Source: a virus. From it: a stretch of DNA of 43,112 bases. Under the pieces are notes generated by a model that did not search any database, was not told the origin of the DNA, and saw only the letters and a program-made list of their open reading frames with translations. The DNA is taken from IMG/VR virus record IMGVR_UViG_3300045256_000816, positions 1 through 43,112 of that record. One strand, given 5' to 3'. The translations under genes and the position numbers were made by a program. Positions 7,443 to 14,521 of this stretch are shown here, piece by piece. Positions within the stretch are counted from its first letter, which is position 1, and each line of letters begins with the position of its first letter.

Positions 7443-7948
7443 AGACGCCTGCGGCCTGCGTGCCGCAGAGCCGGGAGGAGGCCGACACGCTGCTGGCGCG
7501 CCTCGGCGTCTTGGTCCGGGACCGCCAGGTCGTGCAGGCCGCCCACGACGAGGCCGTGGCGGCCGCGAAGGCGAAGGCCGAGCGCGAGGCCGCGCCGATC
7601 GACGCCGAGATCGCGGAGGCGACCCGGCTGATCCAGGCCTGGGCGGAGGCGAACCGGAGCGACCTCACCAAGGGCGGCCGCACCAAGACCGTGAAGATGC
7701 CGGCGGGCGCGCTCTGCTGGCGGGCAGGTCGCGCGCGTCTCGTCGTCACGGACGAGGCTGCGGCGGTCGCGGCGCTGGAGAAGGGCAACCACGTCGCGAT
7801 GCTGAGCCGCAAGGTGACGCTCGACCGCGCGGCCCTCCTGAAGAATCCGCAGATCGTCGAGGACGTGCCCGGGATCTCTATCGCCGTAGGCGGGGAGGAG
7901 TTCGTGGCCGAGCCGGTGGCGCAGCCGCTGGCGGGAGCGGCGGAATGA
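7433..7948 (+). CDS. gam: Mu Gam-like host-nuclease inhibitor
   Basis: A 171-aa Gam-family protein that binds double-stranded DNA ends (structurally Ku-like) and shields them from exonucleases. The N-terminal half is a helical hairpin (EADTLLARLGVLVRDRQVVQ, then AAKAKAEREAAPIDAEIAEA). The typical KTVKMPAGALCWRAGR strand pair follows, then ALLKNPQIVEDVPGISI near the end. GAAGGAGAG lies 4-12 nt before the ATG at 7433; an in-frame ATG at 7373 lacks a ribosome site and lies deep in the preceding gene. Position after B and before gemA is as in Mu. Confidence 0.9.
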   Translation: MRVKTPAACVPQSREEADTLLARLGVLVRDRQVVQAAHDEAVAAAKAKAEREAAPIDAEIAEATRLIQAWAEANRSDLTKGGRTKTVKMPAGALCWRAGRARLVVTDEAAAVAALEKGNHVAMLSRKVTLDRAALLKNPQIVEDVPGISIAVGGEEFVAEPVAQPLAGAAE

Positions 7949-8187
7949 AGGCGGTGCAGCTCGGCGAACGCCAGTACGCGAAAGGCATATTGCGGGCGAT
8001 CCGCAGTGCCGCCCACAGCTGCGCGGACAACCTCGCGAACCACGTCGAGGCCCAGTGGCTTGCCGGGGAGTTCGGGCCGCCGGGGTCCTTCGTCGCCGAG
8101 ATTGGCGAGCCGCAGGACGGCTTGGTGCTGCAGGTGCACGTCACCCTGAAGCTGGCGCCGCCGAACCCCGTCGAGACTAAGCAGTGA
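7945..8187 (+). CDS. Hypothetical early protein
   Basis: An 80-aa protein of unknown function (MKAVQLGERQYAKGILRAIR at the start). One amphipathic helix and a beta-rich C-terminus (GLVLQVHVTLKLAPP) are suggested. ATG overlaps the gam stop and the stop overlaps the next GTG. Real-gene evidence is the coupling and the absence of other coding in this stretch. Confidence 0.6.
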   Translation: MKAVQLGERQYAKGILRAIRSAAHSCADNLANHVEAQWLAGEFGPPGSFVAEIGEPQDGLVLQVHVTLKLAPPNPVETKQ

Positions 8188-8324
8188 GCGCCCGCCGGCC
8201 CCGCTGGCTGCGCCGCCGGCGCCGCCGCCAGCAGCTCCGCCGCGTCCGGCGCCTGCTCGGCCTCGCCGCCACCCCGATCACCCTTTCCGCCCTCGCGCGG
8301 ATGGATCCCGAGGTCCTGGCATGA
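8184..8324 (+). CDS. 46-aa arginine-rich micro-protein
   Basis: A GTG-start frame with the GTGA/ATGA overlaps typical of this operon. The product begins VSARRPRWLRRRRRRQQLRR and is followed by a short hydrophobic part (LLGLAATPITLSALAR). The poly-Arg stretch would bind nucleic acid or a membrane. It fills what would otherwise be a 133-nt gap. No homologue recognised. Confidence 0.45.
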   Translation: MSARRPRWLRRRRRRQQLRRVRRLLGLAATPITLSALARMDPEVLA

Positions 8325-8650
8325 CCACCGTCACCGACGCCGCGGAGCGCGGCGGGATGTTCCAGCTGCACCTGCCCCGCGCGGGCGGTGCCGCGACGTA
8401 CGAGCCGGAGGCCATGCTCGGCCTCCACGCGGTAGCGACCATCGACCAACTGGCCGCGCTGCTGCGGAGCGAAGGCCGACGCGGCGCCGATGCGCTGGCC
8501 GGGCATGCCGGGCTCCTGGTCGCCCCGCCGCCGTCGGTCCGCGCCGTGATGACACTCGGCGCGCTGCACCACGAGCGCGGGTACCGGCTCCCGGACGGGC
8601 GCGTGGTGCGCCTCGTGATGGCGGTGTCCGTCGGGGGCGAAGGCGAATGA
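8321..8650 (+). CDS. Hypothetical early protein
   Basis: A 109-aa protein with no recognised domain. A small alpha/beta fold is suggested (MFQLHLPRAGG, VATIDQLAALLRSEGR, VVRLVMAVSVGG). Coupled by ATGA overlaps on both sides to the arginine-rich peptide and the next small gene. Confidence 0.6.
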   Translation: MTTVTDAAERGGMFQLHLPRAGGAATYEPEAMLGLHAVATIDQLAALLRSEGRRGADALAGHAGLLVAPPPSVRAVMTLGALHHERGYRLPDGRVVRLVMAVSVGGEGE

Positions 8651-8826
8651 GGGCGCAGCTCGAGCGGCAGGCCGGCGAGCTGTGGACGGCCGCCCAGAAC
8701 CCGGAGAACCGCAACAGCCCGTCTGCCCGCGAGCGGTGGGTGCGGTGGCTGGCCGCCGCGGCCGAGCACCTGGTGGAGCAGGAGGTCGCCCGCCGCCTCC
8801 AGGAACGCGAAGGCCGGAACGAATGA
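8647..8826 (+). CDS. 59-aa helical early protein
   Basis: A short gene coupled at both ends by ATGA overlaps. The peptide (MRAQLERQAGELWTAAQNPE at its start, ending EGRNE) looks all-helical and charged, with a Trp-rich centre (WVRWLAAAAEHLVEQEVARR). No family recognised. Confidence 0.55.
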   Translation: MRAQLERQAGELWTAAQNPENRNSPSARERWVRWLAAAAEHLVEQEVARRLQEREGRNE

Positions 8827-10304
8827 ACCGGCGTGCGACGGACGTCCTGGCGGCCGCGATCCGGCGGGCCTTCGAGCCCGAGCTGGCGCTGCTGCGGGCC
8901 TGGCTCCTGAAGCAGGCGAACCCGCCCTTCGTGGTTTCGCTCGATGAGCCGCCGCGGGTGCTGGGGCCCTCGGCGTCCCCGGCGCCGCGGGGGCAGGATC
9001 CGCGCGCGAAGAAGGCCGCGGCCCAGCGGAAGTGGCGCGAGAAGAAGCGCGGCGGGCGCCCGCCCTCCAAGGGATTCCCGCCGCCGGTGGATCCCGAGCG
9101 CCTCCGGAAGGCCCGGGAGATCTACGCGCGCGGCGGAAGCAGCCGGGACATCCGCCGGGAAACGGGCCTCGGCGCAGGCACGGTGAAGCAGTACCGCGAG
9201 GCGGAGGGGTGGTCCCGCGCCGCCGGCGTCGCCGAGCCCGGCAAAGGCCGCCGGCGCGCGGACCCGCCGGACGTGGTGGCCGAGGCGCGCCGCCTGTACG
9301 AGGTCGAGTGGCTGGGAGTGAAGGCGATCGCCCAGCGCCTCAAGCTGTCATCGGCCGGCAAGGTGCAGGCCTGGCTGTTCGCGGACGGCTGGCGGCGGCA
9401 GCCAAAGCCCAAGTCGCCCGAGATGGACCCGCCCCCAAGCGAGTTACCGGCCACGTCGGCCGCCAAGCCTGTGGATAGCGTGGGCGTTGCGGCACCGGTT
9501 CAAAACGCGCCGGCCGCGAACCGCGCCGATCGGAAGCTCCCGCCGCCGGCCGATCCGGCGCCCGCGCGCGTGGTGCCGCCCGCCTTCGTGGGCCGGGCGC
9601 CGGCGCTGCGGCGGGTGGCGGACTATCTGTTCGACCAGTTGCGCGTGGAGGGCGTCGGGCAGGCGGCCGCCGCCAACCGCGTCGCCCGGCTCCCCGACGA
9701 GGAGCTGCTCGACCAGGCAAACCACCGCCGCGCGCGCCGGCGCCTGTCGCTGTTCGGCATCGACGGCTCGCTTGTGCTCGAGCCCGGCGAGCAGCCGCCG
9801 GTGGCGCCAACCGAAGGCCCGGCCGCCGCGAGCCCGGTGCGGAAGGACGCGGCGGCCGCGCCCCGGCCGCCGGCCGTGCCCACGCGGCCGCGCGGCGCGC
9901 CCATGCGCGGGCTGACCGAGGCGCAGGAGGCCGATCTGCGTGCCGGCTGGCCGGACGCCGCTCGGACGCGCCGGGACGTGGCCACGGCCGTCGGGATGAC
10001 GGAGGCCGAAGTCATCGCCCATGCCCAGCGGCTTGGCCTCGGGGCGAAGGCGCAAGGCCCGGCCGCGTCGCAGCCACGCGAGGCGCTCCCGCCGGACACT
10101 GCCGCGCTCGAAGCCGTGCCCGCGTCCCTCGACACCGCCCAGGATTGGCTGATCGAGGACCTGGTGCGGGCCGACAAGGTGAAGCAGGGCGAGGCCGAGG
10201 ACCGCGCCGTCGCGATGCCGGCGAAGCGACTGTTCGCCGAGGTGAACCGACGCCGCGTCGCGCTCGGCCTGTCGCCCTACTTCCTCTCGGAGCGCGCGGC
10301 CTGA
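8823..10304 (+). CDS. Multi-HTH protein with GcrA-like domain and internal repeat
   Basis: A 493-aa basic protein with at least three helix-turn-helix units: about 90-130 (REIYARGGSSRDIRRETGLG then AGTVKQY), about 150-190 (EARRLYEVEWLGVKAIAQRL) and about 362-407 (LTEAQEADLRAGWPDAARTR then AEVIAHAQRLGLG). The third resembles the GcrA DNA-binding domain (W.....L..LW.....S...IA.......A....RLGL). Two further segments, about 265-313 and 438-490, resemble each other (LP.E.L...N.RRAR..LSLFGI versus MPAKRLFAEVNRRRVALGLSPYF), indicating an internal duplication. Pro/Ala-rich linkers join the parts. A transcriptional or DNA-organising role is inferred. Confidence 0.7.
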   Translation: MNRRATDVLAAAIRRAFEPELALLRAWLLKQANPPFVVSLDEPPRVLGPSASPAPRGQDPRAKKAAAQRKWREKKRGGRPPSKGFPPPVDPERLRKAREIYARGGSSRDIRRETGLGAGTVKQYREAEGWSRAAGVAEPGKGRRRADPPDVVAEARRLYEVEWLGVKAIAQRLKLSSAGKVQAWLFADGWRRQPKPKSPEMDPPPSELPATSAAKPVDSVGVAAPVQNAPAANRADRKLPPPADPAPARVVPPAFVGRAPALRRVADYLFDQLRVEGVGQAAAANRVARLPDEELLDQANHRRARRRLSLFGIDGSLVLEPGEQPPVAPTEGPAAASPVRKDAAAAPRPPAVPTRPRGAPMRGLTEAQEADLRAGWPDAARTRRDVATAVGMTEAEVIAHAQRLGLGAKAQGPAASQPREALPPDTAALEAVPASLDTAQDWLIEDLVRADKVKQGEAEDRAVAMPAKRLFAEVNRRRVALGLSPYFLSERAA

Positions 10305-10819
10305 TGGCAGCCTACAGCTTCCAGAAGCGGTTCATTCCGCACATTCTGGCCGGGCTGGAGTCCGGGCCATGGCTCCCCGGGATGAAGCGCCATACGCTGC
10401 GCCGTCCGCGCGTCGGCCGGCAGGGCCACGCCCGGCCTGAACAGCCGGTCCACCTCTTCACCGGCATGCGGACTAAGGCCTGCCGGAAGCTCGGCCTGGC
10501 CGTTGCCAGCGTGCAGATCCCGGTGACCCTGGCCACCGCGTGGCACGGCCACCCGCTGGTGCTGATGCGCCGCGACGGTGCCGTCACGCTCGGCCGCACC
10601 GGGCACTTAGCCCCCGTGGTCCAGCTGCTCCTCTTCACCGCGCCCGGCTTCGTCCTTTGCGGCGAGGCGATGGAGGAGTTCGCCCGCGCCGACGGCTTCG
10701 CGGACCTAACCGACATGCTCCGGTTCTTCGATGCGCCGGCCGGCCAGCCGGCGACCCTCGACATGGTCCTGATCGGGTGGCGTCCCCGCTCGGGGGAAGG
10801 CGGCCATGCCGACGAGTAG
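10304..10819 (+). CDS. ASCH-like (PUA-fold) phage protein
   Basis: A 171-aa protein of a type common in Mu-like phages of Alphaproteobacteria. It opens FQKRFIPHILAG, has the basic loop KRHTLRRPRVGRQGHARPEQ and then VHLFTGMRTKACRKLG, which has the layout of ASCH domains (basic loop, A-x-PG/PE turn, strand). The C-terminus carries ADLTDMLRFFDA and a final LDMVLIGWRP strand. ASCH domains are expected to bind RNA or modified nucleosides; the function here is unknown. ATG shares one base with the previous stop (TGATG). Confidence 0.65.
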   Translation: MAAYSFQKRFIPHILAGLESGPWLPGMKRHTLRRPRVGRQGHARPEQPVHLFTGMRTKACRKLGLAVASVQIPVTLATAWHGHPLVLMRRDGAVTLGRTGHLAPVVQLLLFTAPGFVLCGEAMEEFARADGFADLTDMLRFFDAPAGQPATLDMVLIGWRPRSGEGGHADE

Positions 10820-11477
10820 CCTCATCCCCGCCATCCACGCCTGCAGGAAGCACGTCGCCGGCCTCGCCGACGACGGCGCCTGGCGCCCGTTCCTCGAGCG
10901 CGTGACCGGCAAGACGAGCCTGCGGGCCTGCGACGGCCGCCAGCTCGGGAAGGTGCTCGACGAGCTGCACCGCCTCGGCGCCCCCAAGAAGGCCGGCGCC
11001 GGCGCTCGCGGCGCCACGTCCGACGACCGCCCGCAGGCGCGCATGGCCCGCGGACTCTGGATAGAGCTTGGGAAAGCCGGCGCCGTTCGAGACCCCTCCG
11101 AAGCGGGCCTGAACCGTTTCGGCGAGAACGTCACCGGCAAGGTTGCGCTCCGGTTCTGCACGCCGGCCGAGCTGAACAAGCTGATCGAGGCGCTGAAGGG
11201 ATGGCGGGACCGGACCGACGCGCAGGATCCCGTGGTGCGCATCGCCGAGGCGATGGAGGTGCACCCCGAGGAAACGCGCGACCAGGCGCTCGTCCGTCAC
11301 CTCTGGGGCGCGCTGCGTGACGCGAAGGCGCTCCGCTACCAGGCCGGCCTCGACGCCTGGCTGCTGCCCCGCTTCGGGGTGGCGAACGTGGCCGCCCTCG
11401 ACGAGGCGCAGGCCGAGGCCGCCGTGAAGCAGCTGGGCGACTGGCTGCGCGGCCACCTCCGGAGGCAGGGCGCGTGA
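10806..11477 (+). CDS. gemA: GemA-like regulatory protein (Mu gp16, DUF1018)
   Basis: A 223-aa protein of the GemA/gp16 family, which in Mu modulates host gene expression and decreases host DNA gyrase activity. Two related segments are visible: LIPAIHACRKHVAGLADDGA..PFLERVTGKTSLRACDG.. with GKVLDELHRLG near the N-terminus, and ENVTGKVALRFCTPAELNKL further on. The C-terminal part (DPVVRIAEAMEV onward) is helical. It overlaps the upstream gene by 14 nt. Position just before the Mor-like activator matches the end of the Mu early/middle region. Confidence 0.85.
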   Translation: MPTSSLIPAIHACRKHVAGLADDGAWRPFLERVTGKTSLRACDGRQLGKVLDELHRLGAPKKAGAGARGATSDDRPQARMARGLWIELGKAGAVRDPSEAGLNRFGENVTGKVALRFCTPAELNKLIEALKGWRDRTDAQDPVVRIAEAMEVHPEETRDQALVRHLWGALRDAKALRYQAGLDAWLLPRFGVANVAALDEAQAEAAVKQLGDWLRGHLRRQGA

Positions 11478-11722
11478 ACGACCAGGAGGCCCTGGAAGAC
11501 CTCCGTCGCCGCCTGATGGCGCTCTACCTCGACGCCATCCAGGCCCGCGGCATGCCGTGCCGCGAGGTCCTGCATGTCTTCGCGTGGACCACCGGCGAGA
11601 TGGGCGCCATCGCCGCGGTCCCCCAGCGGGTGGTGCAGGCGAAGCAGGAGCTCCTCGGCAGCCTCGACGCCGGGTGGAACCACAGCGCCCTCGCCGACGC
11701 GCCATCGGCCGGACGCGCGTGA
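11474..11722 (+). CDS. Hypothetical small protein before mor
   Basis: An 82-aa GTG-start protein (VNDQEALEDLRRRLMALYLD) whose start overlaps the gemA stop; GGAGG lies at 11460-11464, about 9 nt upstream. Predicted helical, with a middle segment REVLHVFAWTTGEMGAIAAV. No function is recognised; it is probably co-translated with gemA. Confidence 0.6.
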   Translation: MNDQEALEDLRRRLMALYLDAIQARGMPCREVLHVFAWTTGEMGAIAAVPQRVVQAKQELLGSLDAGWNHSALADAPSAGRA

Positions 11723-11723
11723 C

Positions 11724-12134
11724 ATGCCCCGGCACCCCTACCTCCACTTCCCCCTGTTTGACGTCGCGGAGCGGCACGGCCTAGATGCCGCGCTCCTCCT
11801 CGCCGAGCGGTTCGGGGGGCTCGAGCTGGAGGTGCCGCAGACGGCCCGCCCGGGCCACGCGGTGGCCCAGGCCTGCGGCCTCGGGGTGTGGGAGACGCTC
11901 GTCGGCCTCGCCGACGCGGGGAAGATCCGCAACCGCCGCGTCCACATCCCCATGGGCCCGCGCCACCCGGACCGCATCCGGGCCGCCTGGCGCGAGGGCG
12001 AGGTCCGCCGCCTGACCGACGGCGGCGGCAGCGAGCGCGTGATCGCGACGGAGCTGAAGATCTCCGCACGACGCGTCCGCCAGATCCGCGCGCGCTTGCG
12101 CGAGCCGCGCCGGCAAGGCACGCTCGACCTGTAG
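11724..12134 (+). CDS. mor: Mor-like late/middle transcription activator
   Basis: A 136-aa protein with the architecture of the Mor/C activator family: an N-terminal dimerisation part with LLLAERFGGLELEVPQTARP, a beta element (NRRVHIPMGPRHP), and a C-terminal helix-turn-helix (GSERVIATELKISARRVRQI). Mor in Mu turns on middle transcription and C turns on late genes by binding dyad sites and recruiting RNA polymerase. Here only one such protein is seen, placed last in the early operon and directly upstream of the first palindromic late promoter, so it probably takes the late-activator role. Similarity is moderate, not perfect. Confidence 0.75.
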   Translation: MPRHPYLHFPLFDVAERHGLDAALLLAERFGGLELEVPQTARPGHAVAQACGLGVWETLVGLADAGKIRNRRVHIPMGPRHPDRIRAAWREGEVRRLTDGGGSERVIATELKISARRVRQIRARLREPRRQGTLDL

Positions 12135-12141
12135 GGCAAGA

Positions 12142-12196
12142 CCCCAGGAAGCGCTTCCGGGGCGCATGCGCTGCCCGCCGCGGCCAAGGTGCCGCC
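12142..12196 (+). promoter_or_regulatory. Putative late promoter 1 (lysis/packaging block)
   Basis: A perfect palindrome GGAAGCGCTTCC at 12147-12158, flanked by CCCC and GGGG, sits in the 62-nt gap before the muramidase gene. The palindrome and the following sequence down to the start codon are repeated almost exactly before the protease gene (24105-24156): GGAA(A/G)CGCTTCCGGGGCGCAT, then GCCGCGGCCAAGGTGCC. The 3' part includes the AAGG ribosome site. The dyad is a good candidate binding site for the Mor-like activator. No standard -35/-10 boxes are visible, as expected for activator-dependent Mu late promoters. Confidence 0.65.
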
Positions 12197-12685
12197 ATGG
12201 CCGCCCCCCAACGCCCGACCAGCCCCGCCGTTGCCCGCGCCCCGCGCGGGATCCGGAACAACAACCCCGGCAACATCCGCTGGGACAAGAACACGACCTG
12301 GCAGGGCCAGGCAAAGGATCAGACGGACAGCGAGTTCGTCGTCTTCCAATCACCCGAATGGGGTATCCGGGCCCTCATCCGCGTCCTGCTGTCCTACAAG
12401 CGCCGCGGCGTGCGGACGCCCCAGCAGATCATCAACCGCTGGGCGCCGCCGCAGGGACAGGCGCAGGACGGCCGGACCTACACCCAGAACACCGCCGCCT
12501 ACGTCCGCGCCATCAGCGCGGCGCTGGGCGTCGGCGCCGACGCCGTGATCGACGTCGAGAGCGCGGACACCCTCCGCCTCCTGCTCCCGGCGATCATCAA
12601 GCACGAGAACGGCCAGCAGCCCTACGGCCCCGAGGTCTTCGAGCGGGCGATGGAGCTGGCGAACATCGAGACGGGGAGAGGGTGA
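12197..12685 (+). CDS. Phage lysozyme/muramidase-like endolysin (P5-like)
   Basis: A 162-aa protein with the GIRNNNPGNIRW motif followed by SEFVVFQSPEWGIRALIRVL, AAYVRAISAALGVGADAVID and AIIKHENGQQPYGPEVFERA. This pattern is found in proteins annotated as 'structural protein P5' or lytic enzymes in Mu-like and siphophages and is usually placed next to a holin, as here. It would degrade peptidoglycan, either for lysis or as a virion muralytic protein. No signal peptide; release would need the holin. ATG with AAGG at about 8 nt. The catalytic residue cannot be named with confidence. Confidence 0.75.
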   Translation: MAAPQRPTSPAVARAPRGIRNNNPGNIRWDKNTTWQGQAKDQTDSEFVVFQSPEWGIRALIRVLLSYKRRGVRTPQQIINRWAPPQGQAQDGRTYTQNTAAYVRAISAALGVGADAVIDVESADTLRLLLPAIIKHENGQQPYGPEVFERAMELANIETGRG

Positions 12686-12686
12686 C

Positions 12687-13064
12687 ATGAGCTGGTGGCA
12701 ACCCCTGGCCTCGGCCGGGCTGGAGATCGTGGCGAGCCTCGTGCTCGCCCTTGGCGGAGCGGCCCTTCTCCGCCTCTACCGCTGGCTCGGTCTGAGCCAG
12801 GACGCGCAGGTCCGCGAGTACCTGGACGCCGCCCTGAAGCGGGCGGTGGACTTCGGCGTCGCCGAGGCGCGCCGGAAGTTCGGCCTCGCCGTCCTCGCGC
12901 CCGGCGGGGACGCCTACGTCCATGCCGTGGACGCGGCGGCTGGATACGCGCGGCAGACCGTGCCCGACGCGCTCCGGCACTTCGGGATCGACGACGGCGG
13001 GCTCGTGGACCGGATCCGAGCGAGGCTCCCGGCGCCGGCCGCGAAGCTGGCCGGGGGCGGCTGA
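12687..13064 (+). CDS. Holin, LLH-superfamily-like
   Basis: A 125-aa membrane protein. One hydrophobic segment at about 9-31 (LEIVASLVLALGGAALLRLY) is followed by a helical cytoplasmic part with YLDAALKRAVDFGVAEARRK and YARQTVPDALRHFGIDDGGL, the pattern of phage holin superfamily 6 (LL-H type). It would form the lesion through which the endolysin passes. Lies 1 nt after the endolysin stop. Family call from pattern, fairly confident. Confidence 0.75.
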   Translation: MSWWQPLASAGLEIVASLVLALGGAALLRLYRWLGLSQDAQVREYLDAALKRAVDFGVAEARRKFGLAVLAPGGDAYVHAVDAAAGYARQTVPDALRHFGIDDGGLVDRIRARLPAPAAKLAGGG

Positions 13065-13070
13065 GCCGGC

Positions 13071-13445
13071 ATGGAAGGGCTGTGGAATGAGCTTCTGCGT
13101 GCCCAGGGCCTGGCCGTGCTCGCCATCGGCTTCCTCCTGAGCTGGGGTGGCTTCGCCCTGAACGCGCGCATCAAGGACCTCGTCTCCGGCAAGGCCGACG
13201 CCGGCCAGGTGTCGGCCCTCGCCGGACGCATCGACGCCGTCGAGGACAAGCTGGTCCGCATCGAGAGCCAGCTGGCACACCTGCCAGGCGCCGAGGACCT
13301 CGCGCGGCTCGAAGTGCAGCTCGAGCGCTGCAACGGCGCGCTGAGCGCGATAGCGGCCACCACGGAGGGCGTTTCCAGGATGCTGGAGGCGCAGGGCCGG
13401 CGCGTCGAGCTGATCGACGAGCACCTCAAGAGAGCGCACGCGTGA
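13071..13445 (+). CDS. DUF2730-like membrane/coiled-coil protein
   Basis: A 124-aa protein with an N-terminal transmembrane segment (LAVLAIGFLLSWGGFALNAR) and a long coiled coil with repeated heptads (LAGRIDAVEDKLVRIESQLA, then LARLEVQLERCNGAL). This is the layout of DUF2730 (Mu gp25-type) proteins, found between the lysis genes and the small terminase in Mu-like phages. A spanin-like or lysis-accessory role is possible because no separate Rz/Rz1 pair is seen; that is inference. Confidence 0.75.
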   Translation: MEGLWNELLRAQGLAVLAIGFLLSWGGFALNARIKDLVSGKADAGQVSALAGRIDAVEDKLVRIESQLAHLPGAEDLARLEVQLERCNGALSAIAATTEGVSRMLEAQGRRVELIDEHLKRAHA

Positions 13446-13735
13446 GCTACAACACCTTCCTGGCCGAGGACCGGCGCCTCTCCATCCTCCTGCTGATGAA
13501 GGATGCGCCCGGCGGCACAACCAACGAGGCGCTGCTCCACCAGGCGCTGCCCATCTACGGGCACTCGCCGTCGCTCGACACGGTCCGGACGGACCTCGGC
13601 TGGCTCTCCGAGCAGGGCCTGGTCGAGACGAGGGAGCCCGGCGGGCTGCTGATCGCCACCATCACCGCCCGCGGCGACGACGCGGCGAACGGCCGCGCCG
13701 TCGTGCCCGGGGTGAAGAAGCCCGTCCGGAGGTAG
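13442..13735 (+). CDS. Mu gp26-like winged-helix protein
   Basis: A 97-aa protein from a GTG that overlaps the previous stop. It reads as a winged helix: RRLSILLLMKDAPGGTTNEA, then TVRTDLGWLSEQGLVETREP and a C-terminal wing (LLIATITARGDDAANGR). This is the ArsR-like family (VpaChn25_0724 type) found beside the small terminase in Mu-like phages. Exact function unknown; probably DNA-binding in packaging or late regulation. Confidence 0.75.
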   Translation: MSYNTFLAEDRRLSILLLMKDAPGGTTNEALLHQALPIYGHSPSLDTVRTDLGWLSEQGLVETREPGGLLIATITARGDDAANGRAVVPGVKKPVRR

Positions 13736-13737
13736 GG

Positions 13738-14286
13738 GTGCCGCAGCCCTCCTCCATCGAGCTGCTGCCCCTGCCGCTGCGGCAGGCGGTCGAGAAGGCG
13801 ATCCGGGAGGGCCGCCTGCCGGACGGCAACGCCGCGACGATCGACGCCCTGGTCTCGATGGTGGGCGCGCATGGCCACCAGGTCAGCCGCTCCGCCATGG
13901 GGCGCCACCGCAAGACGGTGGCCGAGGAGATCGAGGACTTCCGGCAGCAGCAGCAGCTCGCGAAGCTCTGGATGGACCAGGCGCGCGAGAACCCGGACGG
14001 CGACGTCGGCCAGGTCGTGGGCGAGCTGCTCAAGATCATAGCCATGGGGACGGCCCGGGAGCTGCGCCAGGCGGAGGAGCCGGCGGACCCGAAGCAGATC
14101 CGCACGCTGGCGGCCGCCATCAAGGATCTCGCCATGGGCGACCGGCACCGCACCAAGCTGCGGGCCGAGTTGCTGGCCGAGACCAAGAGGAAGCTCGACG
14201 AGGTGGCCAAGGATGTGAAGGGCCAACCCCAGCTCGAGGAGATGCTGCGCCGGATCCGGCGCGATGTGTACGGCCTGGAGGACTGA
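13738..14286 (+). CDS. Small terminase subunit (DUF3486, Mu gp27-like)
   Basis: A 182-aa protein that would recognise phage DNA and load the large terminase. DUF3486 features: LPLPLRQAVEKAIREGRLPD, then SMVGAHGHQVSRSAMGRHRK (helix-turn-helix) and a long charged helix to the C-terminus (KRKLDEVAKDVKGQPQLEEM). GTG start with GGAGG at 13728-13732. In Mu-like phages this gene precedes the large terminase (gp28); here two small genes lie between them. Confidence 0.85.
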   Translation: MPQPSSIELLPLPLRQAVEKAIREGRLPDGNAATIDALVSMVGAHGHQVSRSAMGRHRKTVAEEIEDFRQQQQLAKLWMDQARENPDGDVGQVVGELLKIIAMGTARELRQAEEPADPKQIRTLAAAIKDLAMGDRHRTKLRAELLAETKRKLDEVAKDVKGQPQLEEMLRRIRRDVYGLED

Positions 14287-14289
14287 GGC

Positions 14290-14514
14290 GTGGACAACCA
14301 GCACCGCAAGATCAGTGGCTACCGCGAGCTAACTGAGGCGGAGATCGCCGCCATGAACGAGGCGAAGGCCATGGGCAACGCCATCGGCGGGCTCCTGGAC
14401 CGCATGAAGGAGCTGCCCGGGGTGGACCAGCGCGCGCTGGCCATCGCCCGGACGGAGCTGCAGACGGGCATCATGTGGGCCGTGCGCGCGGTCGCACGGC
14501 CCGAGAGCTTCTGA
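14290..14514 (+). CDS. acb2: Acb2-like anti-CBASS cyclic-nucleotide sponge
   Basis: A 74-aa GTG-start protein with the signature of the Acb2/Tad1 hairpin family (formerly DUF7681): QHRKISGYRELTEAEIAAMN and then a second helix ending ARTELQTGIMWAVRAVARPE. Acb2 of Pseudomonas Mu-like phage PaMx33 is a hexameric sponge that sequesters cyclic di- and trinucleotides made by CBASS enzymes, so that the effector nuclease or phospholipase is not triggered. Tyr11 and Lys26, which as I recall are the ligand-contacting residues in Acb2, fall at exactly positions 11 and 26 here. It lies between the small terminase and a membrane protein gene. Sequence-based but strong. Confidence 0.88.
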   Translation: MDNQHRKISGYRELTEAEIAAMNEAKAMGNAIGGLLDRMKELPGVDQRALAIARTELQTGIMWAVRAVARPESF

Positions 14515-14521
14515 GCCGCGC

